DNA of 64,000 bases from Orlajensenia stereocauli (GCF_039548895.1 NZ_JBCLVG010000001.1), one strand, 5' to 3'. Shown: positions 34,080 through 42,048, counted from the first letter of the stretch. The notes: a model not told the origin generated them from the letters alone. Made by a program: numbers and translations.

Positions 34080-34313
34080 TCAGTGGAACTGCGGAATCAC
34101 CAGATAGACGCCGTAGAGCACGACCGCACCGCAGATGCCGATGAGGATCCAGGCCGAGACGGATGCCGCAACGGGTCGCGCCGTTCCGTTCTGCGGGTCG
34201 CCGAGTGACAGCAGTCGCAACCCGACCGAGTACAGCACGACGACGGCCACCGTCGTGATGAAGGCCACTCCGAGCACGAGGACGAGCGAGCCCCAGTCGA
34301 TCTCGAGATCCAT
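34080..34313 (-). CDS. small membrane protein downstream of pit
   Basis: 77 residues with two hydrophobic helices (LVLVLGVAFITTVAVVVLYS and WILIGICGAVVLYGVYLVIP). Encoded four bases after the phosphate transporter gene, hence the same operon. Small proteins of this kind often follow pit in actinobacteria; a role as an accessory subunit is a guess. Confidence 0.65.
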   Translation of the reverse strand: MDLEIDWGSLVLVLGVAFITTVAVVVLYSVGLRLLSLGDPQNGTARPVAASVSAWILIGICGAVVLYGVYLVIPQFH

Positions 34314-34317
34314 GGGA

Positions 34318-35484
34318 TCACGCCTTCCCGGCCGGCTGAGCGGCATCCGTCGTGCGATCGGCATCCGCCGGATCCTCGTCGTTGACATTCGAGCGGGTGA
34401 CGGGATTGCGCCTGGCCAGGGCGACGAAGCCCAGCCCGGCCACCAGGGCCAATACGACGACGATCGCGAGGCCGATCGGGCCCGCCGTCGCCAGCAGTGC
34501 GGCGAGAGCGCCGACCAGGGCGGCAGCCGGCAGTGTGATGAGCCAGGCGATCGCGATGCGACCGACGACGCCCCAGTGCACGCCCGCGAGCCGACGGCCG
34601 AGACCGGCCCCCACGACGGCACCCGAGGTGACCTGGGTGGTCGAGAGTGGGAAGCCGAGCGTGGACGACACGAGGATCGTCGATGCCGAACTGGTCTCGG
34701 CTGCAAATCCCTGAGGCGCCTGCACATCGGTGATGCGCTTGCCGACTGTGCGCATGATGCGCCAGCCTCCTGCGTAGGTTCCGGCGCCGATCGCCAGGCC
34801 CGAGATCAGGATCACCCAGAATTGCGGTGCCGTACCTGCTTCCTGGTAACCGGCCACGATGAGTGTGAGGGTGATGATGCCCATGGTCTTCTGCGCGTCA
34901 TTCGTGCCGTGAGCGAGGGAGACGAGCGACGCCGAGACGGTCTGCCCGTGCCGGAATCCCCGGTCGGCCCCGCGTGCCTTCGCCATCGAGGTGATGCGGT
35001 AGGCCAGGTAGGTGGCAGCGAGGGCGACGAAGCCGGCGATGAACGGCGAGAGGAGGGCCGGGAGGATGATCTTCGACACCACCCCGGCGTAGTTCACCGA
35101 GTCGAAGCCGGCTCCGATGATGGCGGCGCCGATGAGTCCGCCGAAGAGCGCGTGGGTGGAGCTCGACGGCAGGCCGCGCCACCAGGTCGCGAGGTTCCAC
35201 AGCACGGCGCCGACCAGTCCCCCGAAGATCATGATGGGGGTGACGCTGGGCAGGCCGGCGTCGTTCTCGGTGAGAATGCCGTCTGAGACGGTCTTGGCCA
35301 CGGCGGTGGACAGGAACGCGCCGACCAGATTGAGCGTGGCTGAGATGAGTACCGCCACTTTCGGCTTCAGGGCTCCAGTCGCGACGGATGTGGCCATCGC
35401 GTTGGCCGTGTCGTGGAATCCGTTGGTGAAGTCGAAGATGACGGCGGTGATGACGACGAGCAGGACGGGGATGAAGATCTCCAC
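34318..35484 (-). CDS. PiT-family inorganic phosphate transporter
   Basis: 388 residues, about ten helices in two inverted repeats. Signatures are FDFTNGFHDTANAMATSVAT at the N-terminus and SLAHGTNDAQKTMGII in the middle, the GxxxD/N-rich phosphate and cation site of PitA proteins. Low-affinity uptake of metal-phosphate driven by protons. The C-terminal 25 residues are polar. GGAG lies six bases before ATG. First gene of a two-gene operon. Confidence 0.9.
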   Translation of the reverse strand: MEIFIPVLLVVITAVIFDFTNGFHDTANAMATSVATGALKPKVAVLISATLNLVGAFLSTAVAKTVSDGILTENDAGLPSVTPIMIFGGLVGAVLWNLATWWRGLPSSSTHALFGGLIGAAIIGAGFDSVNYAGVVSKIILPALLSPFIAGFVALAATYLAYRITSMAKARGADRGFRHGQTVSASLVSLAHGTNDAQKTMGIITLTLIVAGYQEAGTAPQFWVILISGLAIGAGTYAGGWRIMRTVGKRITDVQAPQGFAAETSSASTILVSSTLGFPLSTTQVTSGAVVGAGLGRRLAGVHWGVVGRIAIAWLITLPAAALVGALAALLATAGPIGLAIVVVLALVAGLGFVALARRNPVTRSNVNDEDPADADRTTDAAQPAGKA

Positions 35485-35495
35485 GGTGACGTTCC

Positions 35496-35714
35496 TCAGC
35501 GCCGCTTGTGCCGATGCTCGTCGCGGTGCTTCGCCGCGAATTCCTCCACGGAACCTCCGCCGAGCGCGCCGTACTCGGTCTCCGCGAGTCGCGCGGCGTC
35601 GTCGCCGTTGAACGCCGCAGGCGCCACGCCCTCCTCCGTCTCGAAGTCCTCCCCGCGATACGGGTCCTCGATGCGGAGCATCTCCTCATAGCCGTCGTCG
35701 TCGGTTCTGCCCAT
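35496..35714 (-). CDS. small hypothetical acidic protein
   Basis: 72 residues from ATG at 35714 (MGRTDDDGYEEMLRIEDPYR), polar and probably flexible; the C-terminus is basic (KHRDEHRHKRR). No domain recognised. It ends eleven bases before pit on the same strand. A longer frame upstream begins in Arg-rich sequence and is less likely. Confidence 0.5.
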   Translation of the reverse strand: MGRTDDDGYEEMLRIEDPYRGEDFETEEGVAPAAFNGDDAARLAETEYGALGGGSVEEFAAKHRDEHRHKRR

Positions 35715-35818
35715 GACGGCAGTCAACGCCTCGCCCTGTCGGCGTTCAAGCGAACATCGGGTGAACGCAGACGAGGCGGCTGGCTGCGGCTGCCTGCGGC
35801 ATCCGTTCCTCCTGCCAT

Positions 35819-36715
35819 CTAGCCCAGCGTCTCGCGCAGCCACGTGCCGATCGAGGCGCGCAGGTCGTCGTCGAGGAAGCCCAGAGCATGCTCGCTGCCC
35901 GAGATCGGCACGAAGGTCGTGTCGACTCCAGCGGATTCGAGCAGGCCGACGAATTCCTCGGCCTGCTCGATCGGCACGAACTCGTCGACGGCGTGGGCGA
36001 TGTAGAACGGCGGGTCGCTGGCGTCGACCTGGTACATGGGCGATGCGGCCCGGGCATCGACGCAGCCGTCGAATGCGGCGCAGTCGAGGTAGTCGAGTTG
36101 CATGCGCTGGAACGCGGTTCCCATGTCGCCGATGGCGAGACCCGAGAGGGTGAGATCGAGGGGCGCGCTGAGCTCCACGACGGCTGCGACGCGGGTTCCG
36201 ACGGCGGTGTCGCCGTCACCCCGCGTCCCGAGAAGCGACACCAGGTTGCCTCCCGCCGAGTCGCCGAAGGCCCCGATCCGCGCAGGGTCGTGGCCGAAGC
36301 GAGCCACCTGCGGGTCGGCACGCGCCCAGCGGAGGGCCGCAGTGACGTCGTCGATGGCCGCAGGGAACGGATGCGACGGCGCCAGTCGGTAGTTCGGCTG
36401 GAAGACCACGAACCCCTCCGAGGCGAGCCAGGTGCAGGCGTTCCGCCACTGCGGTTGCGCCTTGTCTCCTCGGCTCCAGCCGCCACCATGGACGGAGATG
36501 ATCGCCGGCCGTGGTGCAGCGGAACTCCCGGACGGCAGGCAGACGTCGAGACGGATGCCGTCGGGAGCGCCGAAGTCGAGGTCCTCGACGACGGTGACTG
36601 CGGCGGCACCGGCGTCAGTGCCGGTGCCGGCGTCGGATTCGGCCGACGCAGGCTGGCTGCAGCCGGCGAGCATCATCGCGACGACCACGAACAGGGCGAG
36701 CCGTGCCGACGTCAT
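35819..36715 (-). CDS. secreted lipoprotein alpha/beta hydrolase (HSL-type esterase)
   Basis: 298 residues. A lipoprotein signal ends in MLAGC. Then the HSL-family oxyanion motif HGGGWSRG, nucleophile FGDSAGGN, and the acid and base in HAVDEFVP and SEHALGF. Its ATG overlaps the stop of the OafA-type acyltransferase (ATGA). The pair could add and remove acyl groups on the same cell-surface glycan (inference). It acts outside the membrane. Confidence 0.85.
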   Translation of the reverse strand: MTSARLALFVVVAMMLAGCSQPASAESDAGTGTDAGAAAVTVVEDLDFGAPDGIRLDVCLPSGSSAAPRPAIISVHGGGWSRGDKAQPQWRNACTWLASEGFVVFQPNYRLAPSHPFPAAIDDVTAALRWARADPQVARFGHDPARIGAFGDSAGGNLVSLLGTRGDGDTAVGTRVAAVVELSAPLDLTLSGLAIGDMGTAFQRMQLDYLDCAAFDGCVDARAASPMYQVDASDPPFYIAHAVDEFVPIEQAEEFVGLLESAGVDTTFVPISGSEHALGFLDDDLRASIGTWLRETLG

Positions 36716-38799
36716 CGGATGCGGTCGAGGTAAGGCGCGAGTCTCTGCGTGATGGCTGGAGCCAGGGTCTGCGAGAAGGTGGCAGTGAGGTGATGCTCGT
36801 CGGAGTAGACGAGGGTCCGGCCGATGACGGCGGGGCAGGTGGACTCGTTGCAGAGGAAGTCCGTCAGGTCGATGACCACGGCGCCGTGCTGCGCCGCCGC
36901 GGTGCGTTGGGCATCGCGGATGGCGGGGTTCAGTGCCGTCGAGCGTGGGGTGGAGCATCCGTCGGCGTCGTCCAGATGGGAGGAGAGGCACAGCACGGGC
37001 GAACTCGTGAACTCGGGCGAATCGGCCAGGATCACCACGAGGCTCGACGTCGGCAGGCGGTCGAGCACTGCTGACAGTCCGGTCGTCCAGTGGTCCTCCA
37101 TGACGGCTGCATTCCTGCCGGGCTGCGGTCCGAGATGGTTGGCCAGCACGATGACGTCTGGGGGGTCCGCCATCAACCGCGCGACGGTGTCGTCGCGCCA
37201 GAGCGAGCACGAGGGGTTGTCCGTCGAGTTCCAGGCAGCGACCGTCTCCTCCGACCTGCATCCCGACTTCGTGTAGGTGTCGAGCCTGTAGTCCAGCGAT
37301 GCGGCCGCGCGGTCCAGTGCGGGGAACCAGCGGCCGGCGTGGGAGTCGCCGAACAGCGCGATCGTGCGCGGGGAGTCGACCGCGCCGAAGGAACAGGTGA
37401 CGACGGCCGAACGGCTCTTGTTCTGCTGGCATCCGTCGGTGTAGATGACCCCGGTGTCCTCGACGGCCGCTGCGAGCGTCGGAACGACGTTGGCCGGGAC
37501 GAAGGCCGTACCCGTCGGGAGTTCGCTGGCGGGGGACTGCTGCTCGACGCGGTCCGAGCTGAGGGGCAGCCGGATGGCGGCCGCGCCCCCGACGGACAGA
37601 CAGGTGACCATCACGACGGTGACGGTGAGCGCCAGGACCAGAACGGCGCGCGGGCTGCTGCGACCGGTGCGGAACGGCGACTCGACGAACCTGAACAGCA
37701 GCCACGCCACCGGCACCGACGCCACGACGAGGGCGAGGCCGACGGGCAGTGGGAGCGGTTCGCCCAGCCCGAGGTGCTCGTGGGTGAGCACGAGGATCGG
37801 CCAGTGCACGAGGTAGAGCGAGTAGGAGATGGCGCCGACGAACTGCACCGGGCGACGCGCGAGCAGGGAGGCGGCCCCGCCGGCGCCTCCGCCTCCGGTG
37901 GCTCCGGCGCCATGTGTGCCACGGTTGCCGCCGAAGCCGATCACGAGGGCTGCTCCCAGGACGGGCAGCAGCACGGCGACCCCGGGGTAGGCGAGCTCCG
38001 CCGAGTAGGTGAGCACAGCGAGCAGGATGGCCGCGAGGCCGGCCCAGGTGAGGGCCCCGGCGACGGCGGCCGGAACTCGGGTGAGCAGGGCGCCGCCGCC
38101 CGCGATCAGCGCACCGACGCCGAACTCCCACGCGCGGGTGTGCGGTGAGAAGAACGCCAGCGACTGGGCGTCGGACGTGGTCATGACGCACGCGATGAAC
38201 GAGGCAACGGTGACGGCACCGATCACGGCCATCAGCACCCTGCGAGATCGGCGCGCGATGAGGAAGACCGCGAGGAGCAGCACCGGCCACACGATGTAGA
38301 ACTGCTCTTCGACTCCCAGCGACCAGAAGTGCTGGAATGGCGACGGAGCCGTTCCCGCGAGGTAGTCGGTCTCGCGTACCGCGAACAGCAGGTTCGGCAC
38401 GGAGAGGGCCGAGGCGACGGCATCCTGCAGGATCTCGACGATGCGCAGCGGCGACACCAGGACGAAGGCTGCGGCAGCAGTGGCGACGATCGTGACGAGC
38501 GCCGCCGGCAGGATGCGCCTGGCACGGGCGGCGTAGAAGCCGACGAAGTCGATCCGCCCCGTATGACGCAGCGACTCGACCAGATGCCCGCTGATGAGGA
38601 AGCCGGAGATGACGAAGAACACGTCGACGCCGACGAAGCCGCCCGGAGTGAATGGCAGGCCGGCATGCTCCAGGAGCACCAGGACGACAGCGACGGCGCG
38701 CAGACCCTGGATGTCGGCGCGGAACGGCCTGCTCGACTTCGTCGGCGCGCTGGGCAGAGCGGGTTCGGCCCGCGATGCCAGACGACTGTCGACGCTCAT
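36712..38799 (-). CDS. OafA-type membrane acyltransferase with C-terminal SGNH domain
   Basis: 695 residues. The N-terminal acyltransferase-3 part (about 30-400) has RADIQGLRAVAVVLVLLEHA, VGVDVFFVISGFLISG and about ten membrane helices. The extracellular C-terminal SGNH domain has FGDSHAGRWFPALDRAA and the D-x-x-H block YSDEHHLTATF. Such two-domain proteins move acetyl groups across the membrane and O-acetylate surface polysaccharide or peptidoglycan. GGGGAAG precedes the second of two candidate starts, which I chose. Translationally coupled to the esterase gene. Confidence 0.88.
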   Translation of the reverse strand: MSVDSRLASRAEPALPSAPTKSSRPFRADIQGLRAVAVVLVLLEHAGLPFTPGGFVGVDVFFVISGFLISGHLVESLRHTGRIDFVGFYAARARRILPAALVTIVATAAAAFVLVSPLRIVEILQDAVASALSVPNLLFAVRETDYLAGTAPSPFQHFWSLGVEEQFYIVWPVLLLAVFLIARRSRRVLMAVIGAVTVASFIACVMTTSDAQSLAFFSPHTRAWEFGVGALIAGGGALLTRVPAAVAGALTWAGLAAILLAVLTYSAELAYPGVAVLLPVLGAALVIGFGGNRGTHGAGATGGGGAGGAASLLARRPVQFVGAISYSLYLVHWPILVLTHEHLGLGEPLPLPVGLALVVASVPVAWLLFRFVESPFRTGRSSPRAVLVLALTVTVVMVTCLSVGGAAAIRLPLSSDRVEQQSPASELPTGTAFVPANVVPTLAAAVEDTGVIYTDGCQQNKSRSAVVTCSFGAVDSPRTIALFGDSHAGRWFPALDRAAASLDYRLDTYTKSGCRSEETVAAWNSTDNPSCSLWRDDTVARLMADPPDVIVLANHLGPQPGRNAAVMEDHWTTGLSAVLDRLPTSSLVVILADSPEFTSSPVLCLSSHLDDADGCSTPRSTALNPAIRDAQRTAAAQHGAVVIDLTDFLCNESTCPAVIGRTLVYSDEHHLTATFSQTLAPAITQRLAPYLDRIR

Positions 38800-38882
38800 C
38801 ACTTCCCCTGCCGTGGGCGGCTGCCCGCGCGGATCGTAACAGGGCAGGAAGAACCTCAGGAGTACTCAGGGTGTGCTGATCG

Positions 38883-39389
38883 TCACGAGTCGACGGATGC
38901 CGCCTTCCTCGCGTCGGTGCGCAACAGCTCGGCCTCCAGGGAGTCACCCGTCTCGATGGGCGTGCCCCCGCCGCTCTCGATCAGGTCTCGCAGGCTCGAC
39001 GTGATGTAGGAGCCCCACGCATTCGAGCACAACTCGTAGCACTCGAACGCCGGCGTCAATCCGACGTGCGTGAACCGCACGTCGGTGCCTGCGTCGGTCT
39101 TCTGGATGTCGAAGATCACGTCGGTGTCGTTCCACTCGTCCTGGTTCTCGACGAGGGTGATCACAGTGTCCGTCACGTGCCAGACCACGCGCTGGCCGGG
39201 GATCACCTCGGTCAGCGTCATGGTGCTGCGGTGAACGCCGGGGAAGTCGAAGACGAAGACGTCCCCGACCTTCGCGGTGTCGCCGGTGATCATCTCGGAC
39301 CACCACGCCCGCGGGTCGGTGATCGCTGCGAAGGCGGCATCCGGTGTCTGCGACACCGAGATCGTCGCGGTGTAGTCCTGTCGGCTCAT
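38883..39389 (-). CDS. SRPBCC/AHSA1-type domain protein
   Basis: 168 residues from ATG 39389, chosen for GGAAGGA seven bases upstream. The fold is visible from YTATISVSQTPDAAFAAITD, ARAWWSE-like sequence (RAWWSEMITG) and WHVTDTVITLVENQDEW. Proteins of this fold bind a hydrophobic ligand; no reaction is assigned. Its promoter carries nearly the same dyad as the ArsR gene 1.8 kb away, so it probably belongs to that regulon. Confidence 0.8.
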   Translation of the reverse strand: MSRQDYTATISVSQTPDAAFAAITDPRAWWSEMITGDTAKVGDVFVFDFPGVHRSTMTLTEVIPGQRVVWHVTDTVITLVENQDEWNDTDVIFDIQKTDAGTDVRFTHVGLTPAFECYELCSNAWGSYITSSLRDLIESGGGTPIETGDSLEAELLRTDARKAASVDS

Positions 39390-39407
39390 TGTCGATCCTT
39401 CCCAATC

Positions 39408-39427
39408 ATTCAACCGTCTGGGTGAAT
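39408..39427. promoter_or_regulatory. ArsR-type operator, copy 1 (SRPBCC promoter)
   Basis: ATTCAACC-N4-GGGTGAAT, a dyad with 7 of 8 arm positions paired. Read on the gene's strand it is TACATTCACCC-N4-GGTTGAAT. It joins a -10-like TACATT and matches the dyad at the ArsR start. Confidence 0.6.
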
Positions 39428-39465
39428 GTAGCAGAAACGGCATCGCGCCGGAAGGGCTGCAGGTG

Positions 39466-39471
39466 TACTTT
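39466..39471 (+). promoter_or_regulatory. -10 element for leaderless DUF2278 transcript
   Basis: TACTTT ends seven bases before the GTG start. Confidence 0.45.
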
Positions 39472-39478
39472 CGGAACT

Positions 39479-40126
39479 GTGCCGCTCGATCACTACGGCG
39501 TCCTGGCCGGCACCCTCACGAGACACGTGCGGGACACTCCCGATGACCAGGGGCGCTGGTATCACGTCAACCTGCAGCTCTCGGCGCCGGCGGGCTCCTA
39601 CCGGAGTGCCGTCGACGTGGACAGCAAGCAGTCCGCGGTCGGCGTGCAGTGGAAACTGCTGACGGTGCGACGATCCTCGATCCTGCCCGCTGGCGGCGCA
39701 TCACCCGGCTACCACGAGCTCGCGCGCGTCAGGGACACCGGGGCGCTCGACCATATCCGTCATCTCTCGCTCGTCGACAATCCGGGGTGCCTGTTCATCG
39801 TGCGCCCGCCGGGGTGGTTGTCCGGGCTCTTCCCTCGCCGTCCGTGGATCGCGGGATCGAACCTCGAGGCGTCCGTCGCCCTCGAGTCGATCCTCGAGAT
39901 CGGCCGCCGCACGCTCGTCTGGGGAGAACCGTTCGAGACCGGCCTCGGCATGCACAACGTGCACCAGAACCAGGGCGACCCGATCGGCTCGCAGTGGGCA
40001 GACTCCAACGGGATCTGGCAGGACGGCGCCGTCATGGTCGAGCGACCGGACGGGGAGTACGACGCCTTCATCTCGAAGTTCACGTCGCAGTCGTCACGGA
40101 CCGACGACGCCGGTCATCCCGTGTGA
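39479..40126 (+). CDS. DUF2278 (YukJ-like) protein
   Basis: 215 residues. Begins PLDHYGVLAGTLTRHVRDTP and has WYHVNLQLSAPAGSYRSAVD, then a lectin-like C-terminus with NVHQNQGDP and GIWQDGAVMV, ending DDAGHPV. These are the landmarks of DUF2278. The family has no known function. GTG start on a likely leaderless message, divergent from the SRPBCC gene. Confidence 0.8.
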   Translation: MPLDHYGVLAGTLTRHVRDTPDDQGRWYHVNLQLSAPAGSYRSAVDVDSKQSAVGVQWKLLTVRRSSILPAGGASPGYHELARVRDTGALDHIRHLSLVDNPGCLFIVRPPGWLSGLFPRRPWIAGSNLEASVALESILEIGRRTLVWGEPFETGLGMHNVHQNQGDPIGSQWADSNGIWQDGAVMVERPDGEYDAFISKFTSQSSRTDDAGHPV

Positions 40127-40148
40127 CGCAGCAGAGCGAGCTGCGGCG

Positions 40149-40154
40149 TAGGGT
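40149..40154 (+). promoter_or_regulatory. -10 element for leaderless small-gene transcript
   Basis: TAGGGT, six bases before the ATG of the 58-residue gene. Confidence 0.4.
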
Positions 40155-40160
40155 TCAGGG

Positions 40161-40337
40161 ATGACCGAGATGTCGAACGACGAGAAGCGCCACGACCAGC
40201 TGACGACCGCACCGAAGGCGACGGAGGCCGATGCGGCCCCGCGCATCGAGGTCGACGAGCTGCCGGACGGCACGACGCGCATCGACATCGCCGACACAGC
40301 CGCCGTTCGCCCGGGTCGCCCGGCCGACCCCGCCTGA
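40161..40337 (+). CDS. small acidic hypothetical protein (58 aa)
   Basis: Reads MTEMSNDEKRHDQLTTAPKA, then TEADAAPRIEVDELPDGTTR and IDIADTAAVRPGRPADPA. Polar, probably disordered, with coding-type codon bias and a -10 element at leaderless distance. The coding part of its 3' end contains a 23-bp sequence repeated 67 bp later, outside the gene. No family recognised. Confidence 0.5.
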   Translation: MTEMSNDEKRHDQLTTAPKATEADAAPRIEVDELPDGTTRIDIADTAAVRPGRPADPA

Positions 40338-40377
40338 GCCGGCAGCCGCCCTGCTCGCCGACACAGCCGCCGTTCGC
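40288..40377. repeat. 23-bp perfect direct repeat
   Basis: The 23-mer at 40288-40310 (TCGCCGACACAGCCGCCGTT, then CGC) is repeated exactly at 40355-40377. Copy one is inside the small acidic gene, copy two in the gap before the convergent SRPBCC gene. It looks like a local duplication. Confidence 0.8.
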
Positions 40378-40400
40378 GGTCCGCGGCCGGAGCGGCGACC

Positions 40401-40853
40401 TCAGCCCCTGCCCACCCAGTCGGCCAGTTCCGTCAGGCAGTCCGTCCAGCCGTCGTCGTGCGCTGCGCGTGCAGCTTCGTGCGGGAGGCGCTCGTGCGTG
40501 ACGGCGACCTCGGTCCCGGCATCCGTCGCCCGGAAGTCGACAGTCACGACGGTGTCGCCGTCGTCCGTGAACCGCGACCGCCACGTGAACACCAGACGCC
40601 GCGGGCGATCGACCTCGAGGTAGGTGCCGCGGTGCAGCACGGGGGATCCGGGCATGTGCATGAGGATGCTGAACTCGCCACCGACGCGCGCATCGGCCGA
40701 CACCTCGGTGAGTGTCGTGTCGCCGGGCTGCATCCACGTGGCCAGGCTGCGCGGGTCGGTCCAGGCGTCGAACAGCACCTCGGGCGAGGCTGCGATGACG
40801 CGCGAGACCACGAGTGCAGGCGTGGTCGAGTCGGCTCGGGCGTCGATCGTCAC
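40401..40853 (-). CDS. SRPBCC/AHSA1-type protein co-transcribed with arsR-like gene
   Basis: 150 residues from a GTG that overlaps the ArsR stop (GTGA). Typical AHSA1 pattern: VVSRVIAASPEVLFDAWTDP, SLATWMQPGDTTLTEV, RLVFTWRSRF, and the C-terminal helix DDGWTDCLTELADWV. Pairs of an ArsR regulator and an AHSA1 protein are common in actinobacteria; the physiological ligand is unknown. Longer starts in another reading of the region would run through the ArsR gene. Confidence 0.82.
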   Translation of the reverse strand: MTIDARADSTTPALVVSRVIAASPEVLFDAWTDPRSLATWMQPGDTTLTEVSADARVGGEFSILMHMPGSPVLHRGTYLEVDRPRRLVFTWRSRFTDDGDTVVTVDFRATDAGTEVAVTHERLPHEAARAAHDDGWTDCLTELADWVGRG

Positions 40854-41194
40854 TCGGATGCCGCCTCTCCGGCACCGGTCACGAACCTGTCGAGCGCCGC
40901 CAGCCTGTCGCTCCAGAACCCGCGGTAGAACTCCATCCACGCCGCGGCCTCGGCCATCGGCACGGCATTAAGTGAGAGCACGTGATTGCGACCCTGCACA
41001 GAGCGGGTCACGAGCCCGGCATTCTCGAGCACGCGCACGTGCTTCGAGACCGAATTGAGCGACATCGAGAAGTTGCTCGCCACATCGGTCACCCGCTCAT
41101 CGGCTCGCGAGAGCCGCAACAGGATCTCGCGCCTGGTCGGATCGGAGATGGCGCCGAAGACCCGGTCCAGCGTTGCCGTCGTTGGTTCACCCAT
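40850..41194 (-). CDS. ArsR-family transcriptional regulator
   Basis: 114 residues, one winged helix-turn-helix: DPTRREILLRLSRADERVTD, then SMSLNSVSKHVRVLENAGL. No cysteine pair of metal-sensing ArsR proteins is visible, so it probably senses something other than a heavy metal. The ATG sits inside a perfect dyad next to a TAAATT -10 at leaderless spacing, which suggests autorepression. It is coupled to the following SRPBCC gene. Confidence 0.85.
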   Translation of the reverse strand: MGEPTTATLDRVFGAISDPTRREILLRLSRADERVTDVASNFSMSLNSVSKHVRVLENAGLVTRSVQGRNHVLSLNAVPMAEAAAWMEFYRGFWSDRLAALDRFVTGAGEAASE

Positions 41195-41207
41195 GAGGGT
41201 GAATTTA
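41186..41207 (-). promoter_or_regulatory. ArsR-type operator, copy 2, with leaderless -10
   Basis: TTCACCC-ATGA-GGGTGAA (41186-41203) is a perfect 7-bp dyad that spans the ArsR start codon. On the minus strand TAAATT (41202-41207) is seven bases before the ATG. The whole element reads TAAATTCACCC-N4-GGGTGAA, nearly identical to the one at 39408-39427. Confidence 0.65.
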
Positions 41208-41212
41208 CCACG

Positions 41213-41914
41213 CTAGATCAGGCGGCGCAGCGCTTCGTCGAGGGTGATGCCCTGATCGCGGGCCGAGCGGCTGAGGCGTGCGTGCTCGTCGGCGCTGACA
41301 TGCACCGTGACGGCGCGCAGCGGCTCCGCGGCGGGCTCGTCGTCGAAGAGCGAGAGCTGGGTCTTGGGCCGTGCGGATGCAGCAGCCGGCGCACCGGGGA
41401 TGCTCGAGGCCGGCGCAACGGGTGCGGCGGCATCCGTCTCCGACGTGCCGGCGCCGGGGAAGCCGGGCCCACTCGGAACCGGACGACCCCGCTGGTAGGC
41501 CTCGGCCGCTGCCCGAGCGCGCTCGTCGGCTGCCTCGTTGAGTGGGTGGCCGGCGTGGCCCTTGACCCACTCGAACCTGTAGCGGCGACCCGCGATGGCG
41601 GCGTCGAGCTCCTGGATCAGCTCGAGGTTCATGACCGGCTTGCCGTCGCCCTTGCGCCAGCCCTTGCGCTTCCAGCCGGGCATCCACTTGGTGACCGAGT
41701 TGATGACGTACTGGCTGTCGCAGAGGATCAGCAGGTCCTCGTCGAGGTGGGCGGTGGAGCGGAACAGTTCGAGCACGGCGGTGAGCTCGCCGATGTTGTT
41801 GGTGGCGTGCTTCCAGCCGCCGGCGGCCCACCGGTCGTCGTCGACGTACCAGGACCAGCCCGCCGGACCGGGGTTGCCGAGGGCGGAGCCGTCAGCGGCA
41901 GCGGTGATCGTCAC
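41213..41914 (-). CDS. rnhA: ribonuclease HI with extended C-terminus
   Basis: 233 residues. The RNase H fold fills 1-145, with catalytic Asp8 (AADGSALGNPG), Glu43 (NNIGELTAV), Asp66 (LCDSQYV) and Asp130 (NEAADERA), and the basic handle KWMPGWKRKGWRKGDGKPV. It cuts RNA in RNA-DNA hybrids. Usual enzymes end near 155. Here a Pro/Ala linker holds QLSLF (186-190), the consensus bacterial sliding-clamp-binding motif, and a C-terminal 33 residues (VTVHVSADEHARLSRSARDQ, then GITLDEALRRLI) look like half of a ribbon-helix-helix. Confidence 0.9.
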   Translation of the reverse strand: MTITAAADGSALGNPGPAGWSWYVDDDRWAAGGWKHATNNIGELTAVLELFRSTAHLDEDLLILCDSQYVINSVTKWMPGWKRKGWRKGDGKPVMNLELIQELDAAIAGRRYRFEWVKGHAGHPLNEAADERARAAAEAYQRGRPVPSGPGFPGAGTSETDAAAPVAPASSIPGAPAAASARPKTQLSLFDDEPAAEPLRAVTVHVSADEHARLSRSARDQGITLDEALRRLI

Positions 41915-41974
41915 GGGGGAGCCTTCCGAGGGGTCGAGCGCAAAGCTCCATGGTATTCGGGTGCTGGCCAGCTG

Positions 41975-42031
41975 CCGCGCAGCAGTTGTGGCGGGGATGC
42001 GTCGCTCTGGGCGACCACAACTGCTGCGCGG
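41975..42031. repeat. 17-bp perfect inverted repeat with 23-base loop
   Basis: CCGCGCAGCAGTTGTGG (41975-41991) pairs perfectly with CCACAACTGCTGCGCGG (42015-42031). It lies between the end of the DEAD-box helicase gene and rnhA on the same strand, and could end the helicase transcript. There is no T-run. The large loop has its own TCGC/GCGA pairing. Confidence 0.7.
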
Positions 42032-42048
42032 GCGGCTTCGGCGTCGAG

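Noticed and set aside
35819..38947. A 1042-codon frame that would fuse the lipoprotein esterase to an upstream region.
   Set aside because: The N-terminal part is Arg/Pro-rich shadow sequence of the acyltransferase gene. The esterase has its own lipoprotein signal and ATG, which overlaps the acyltransferase stop.
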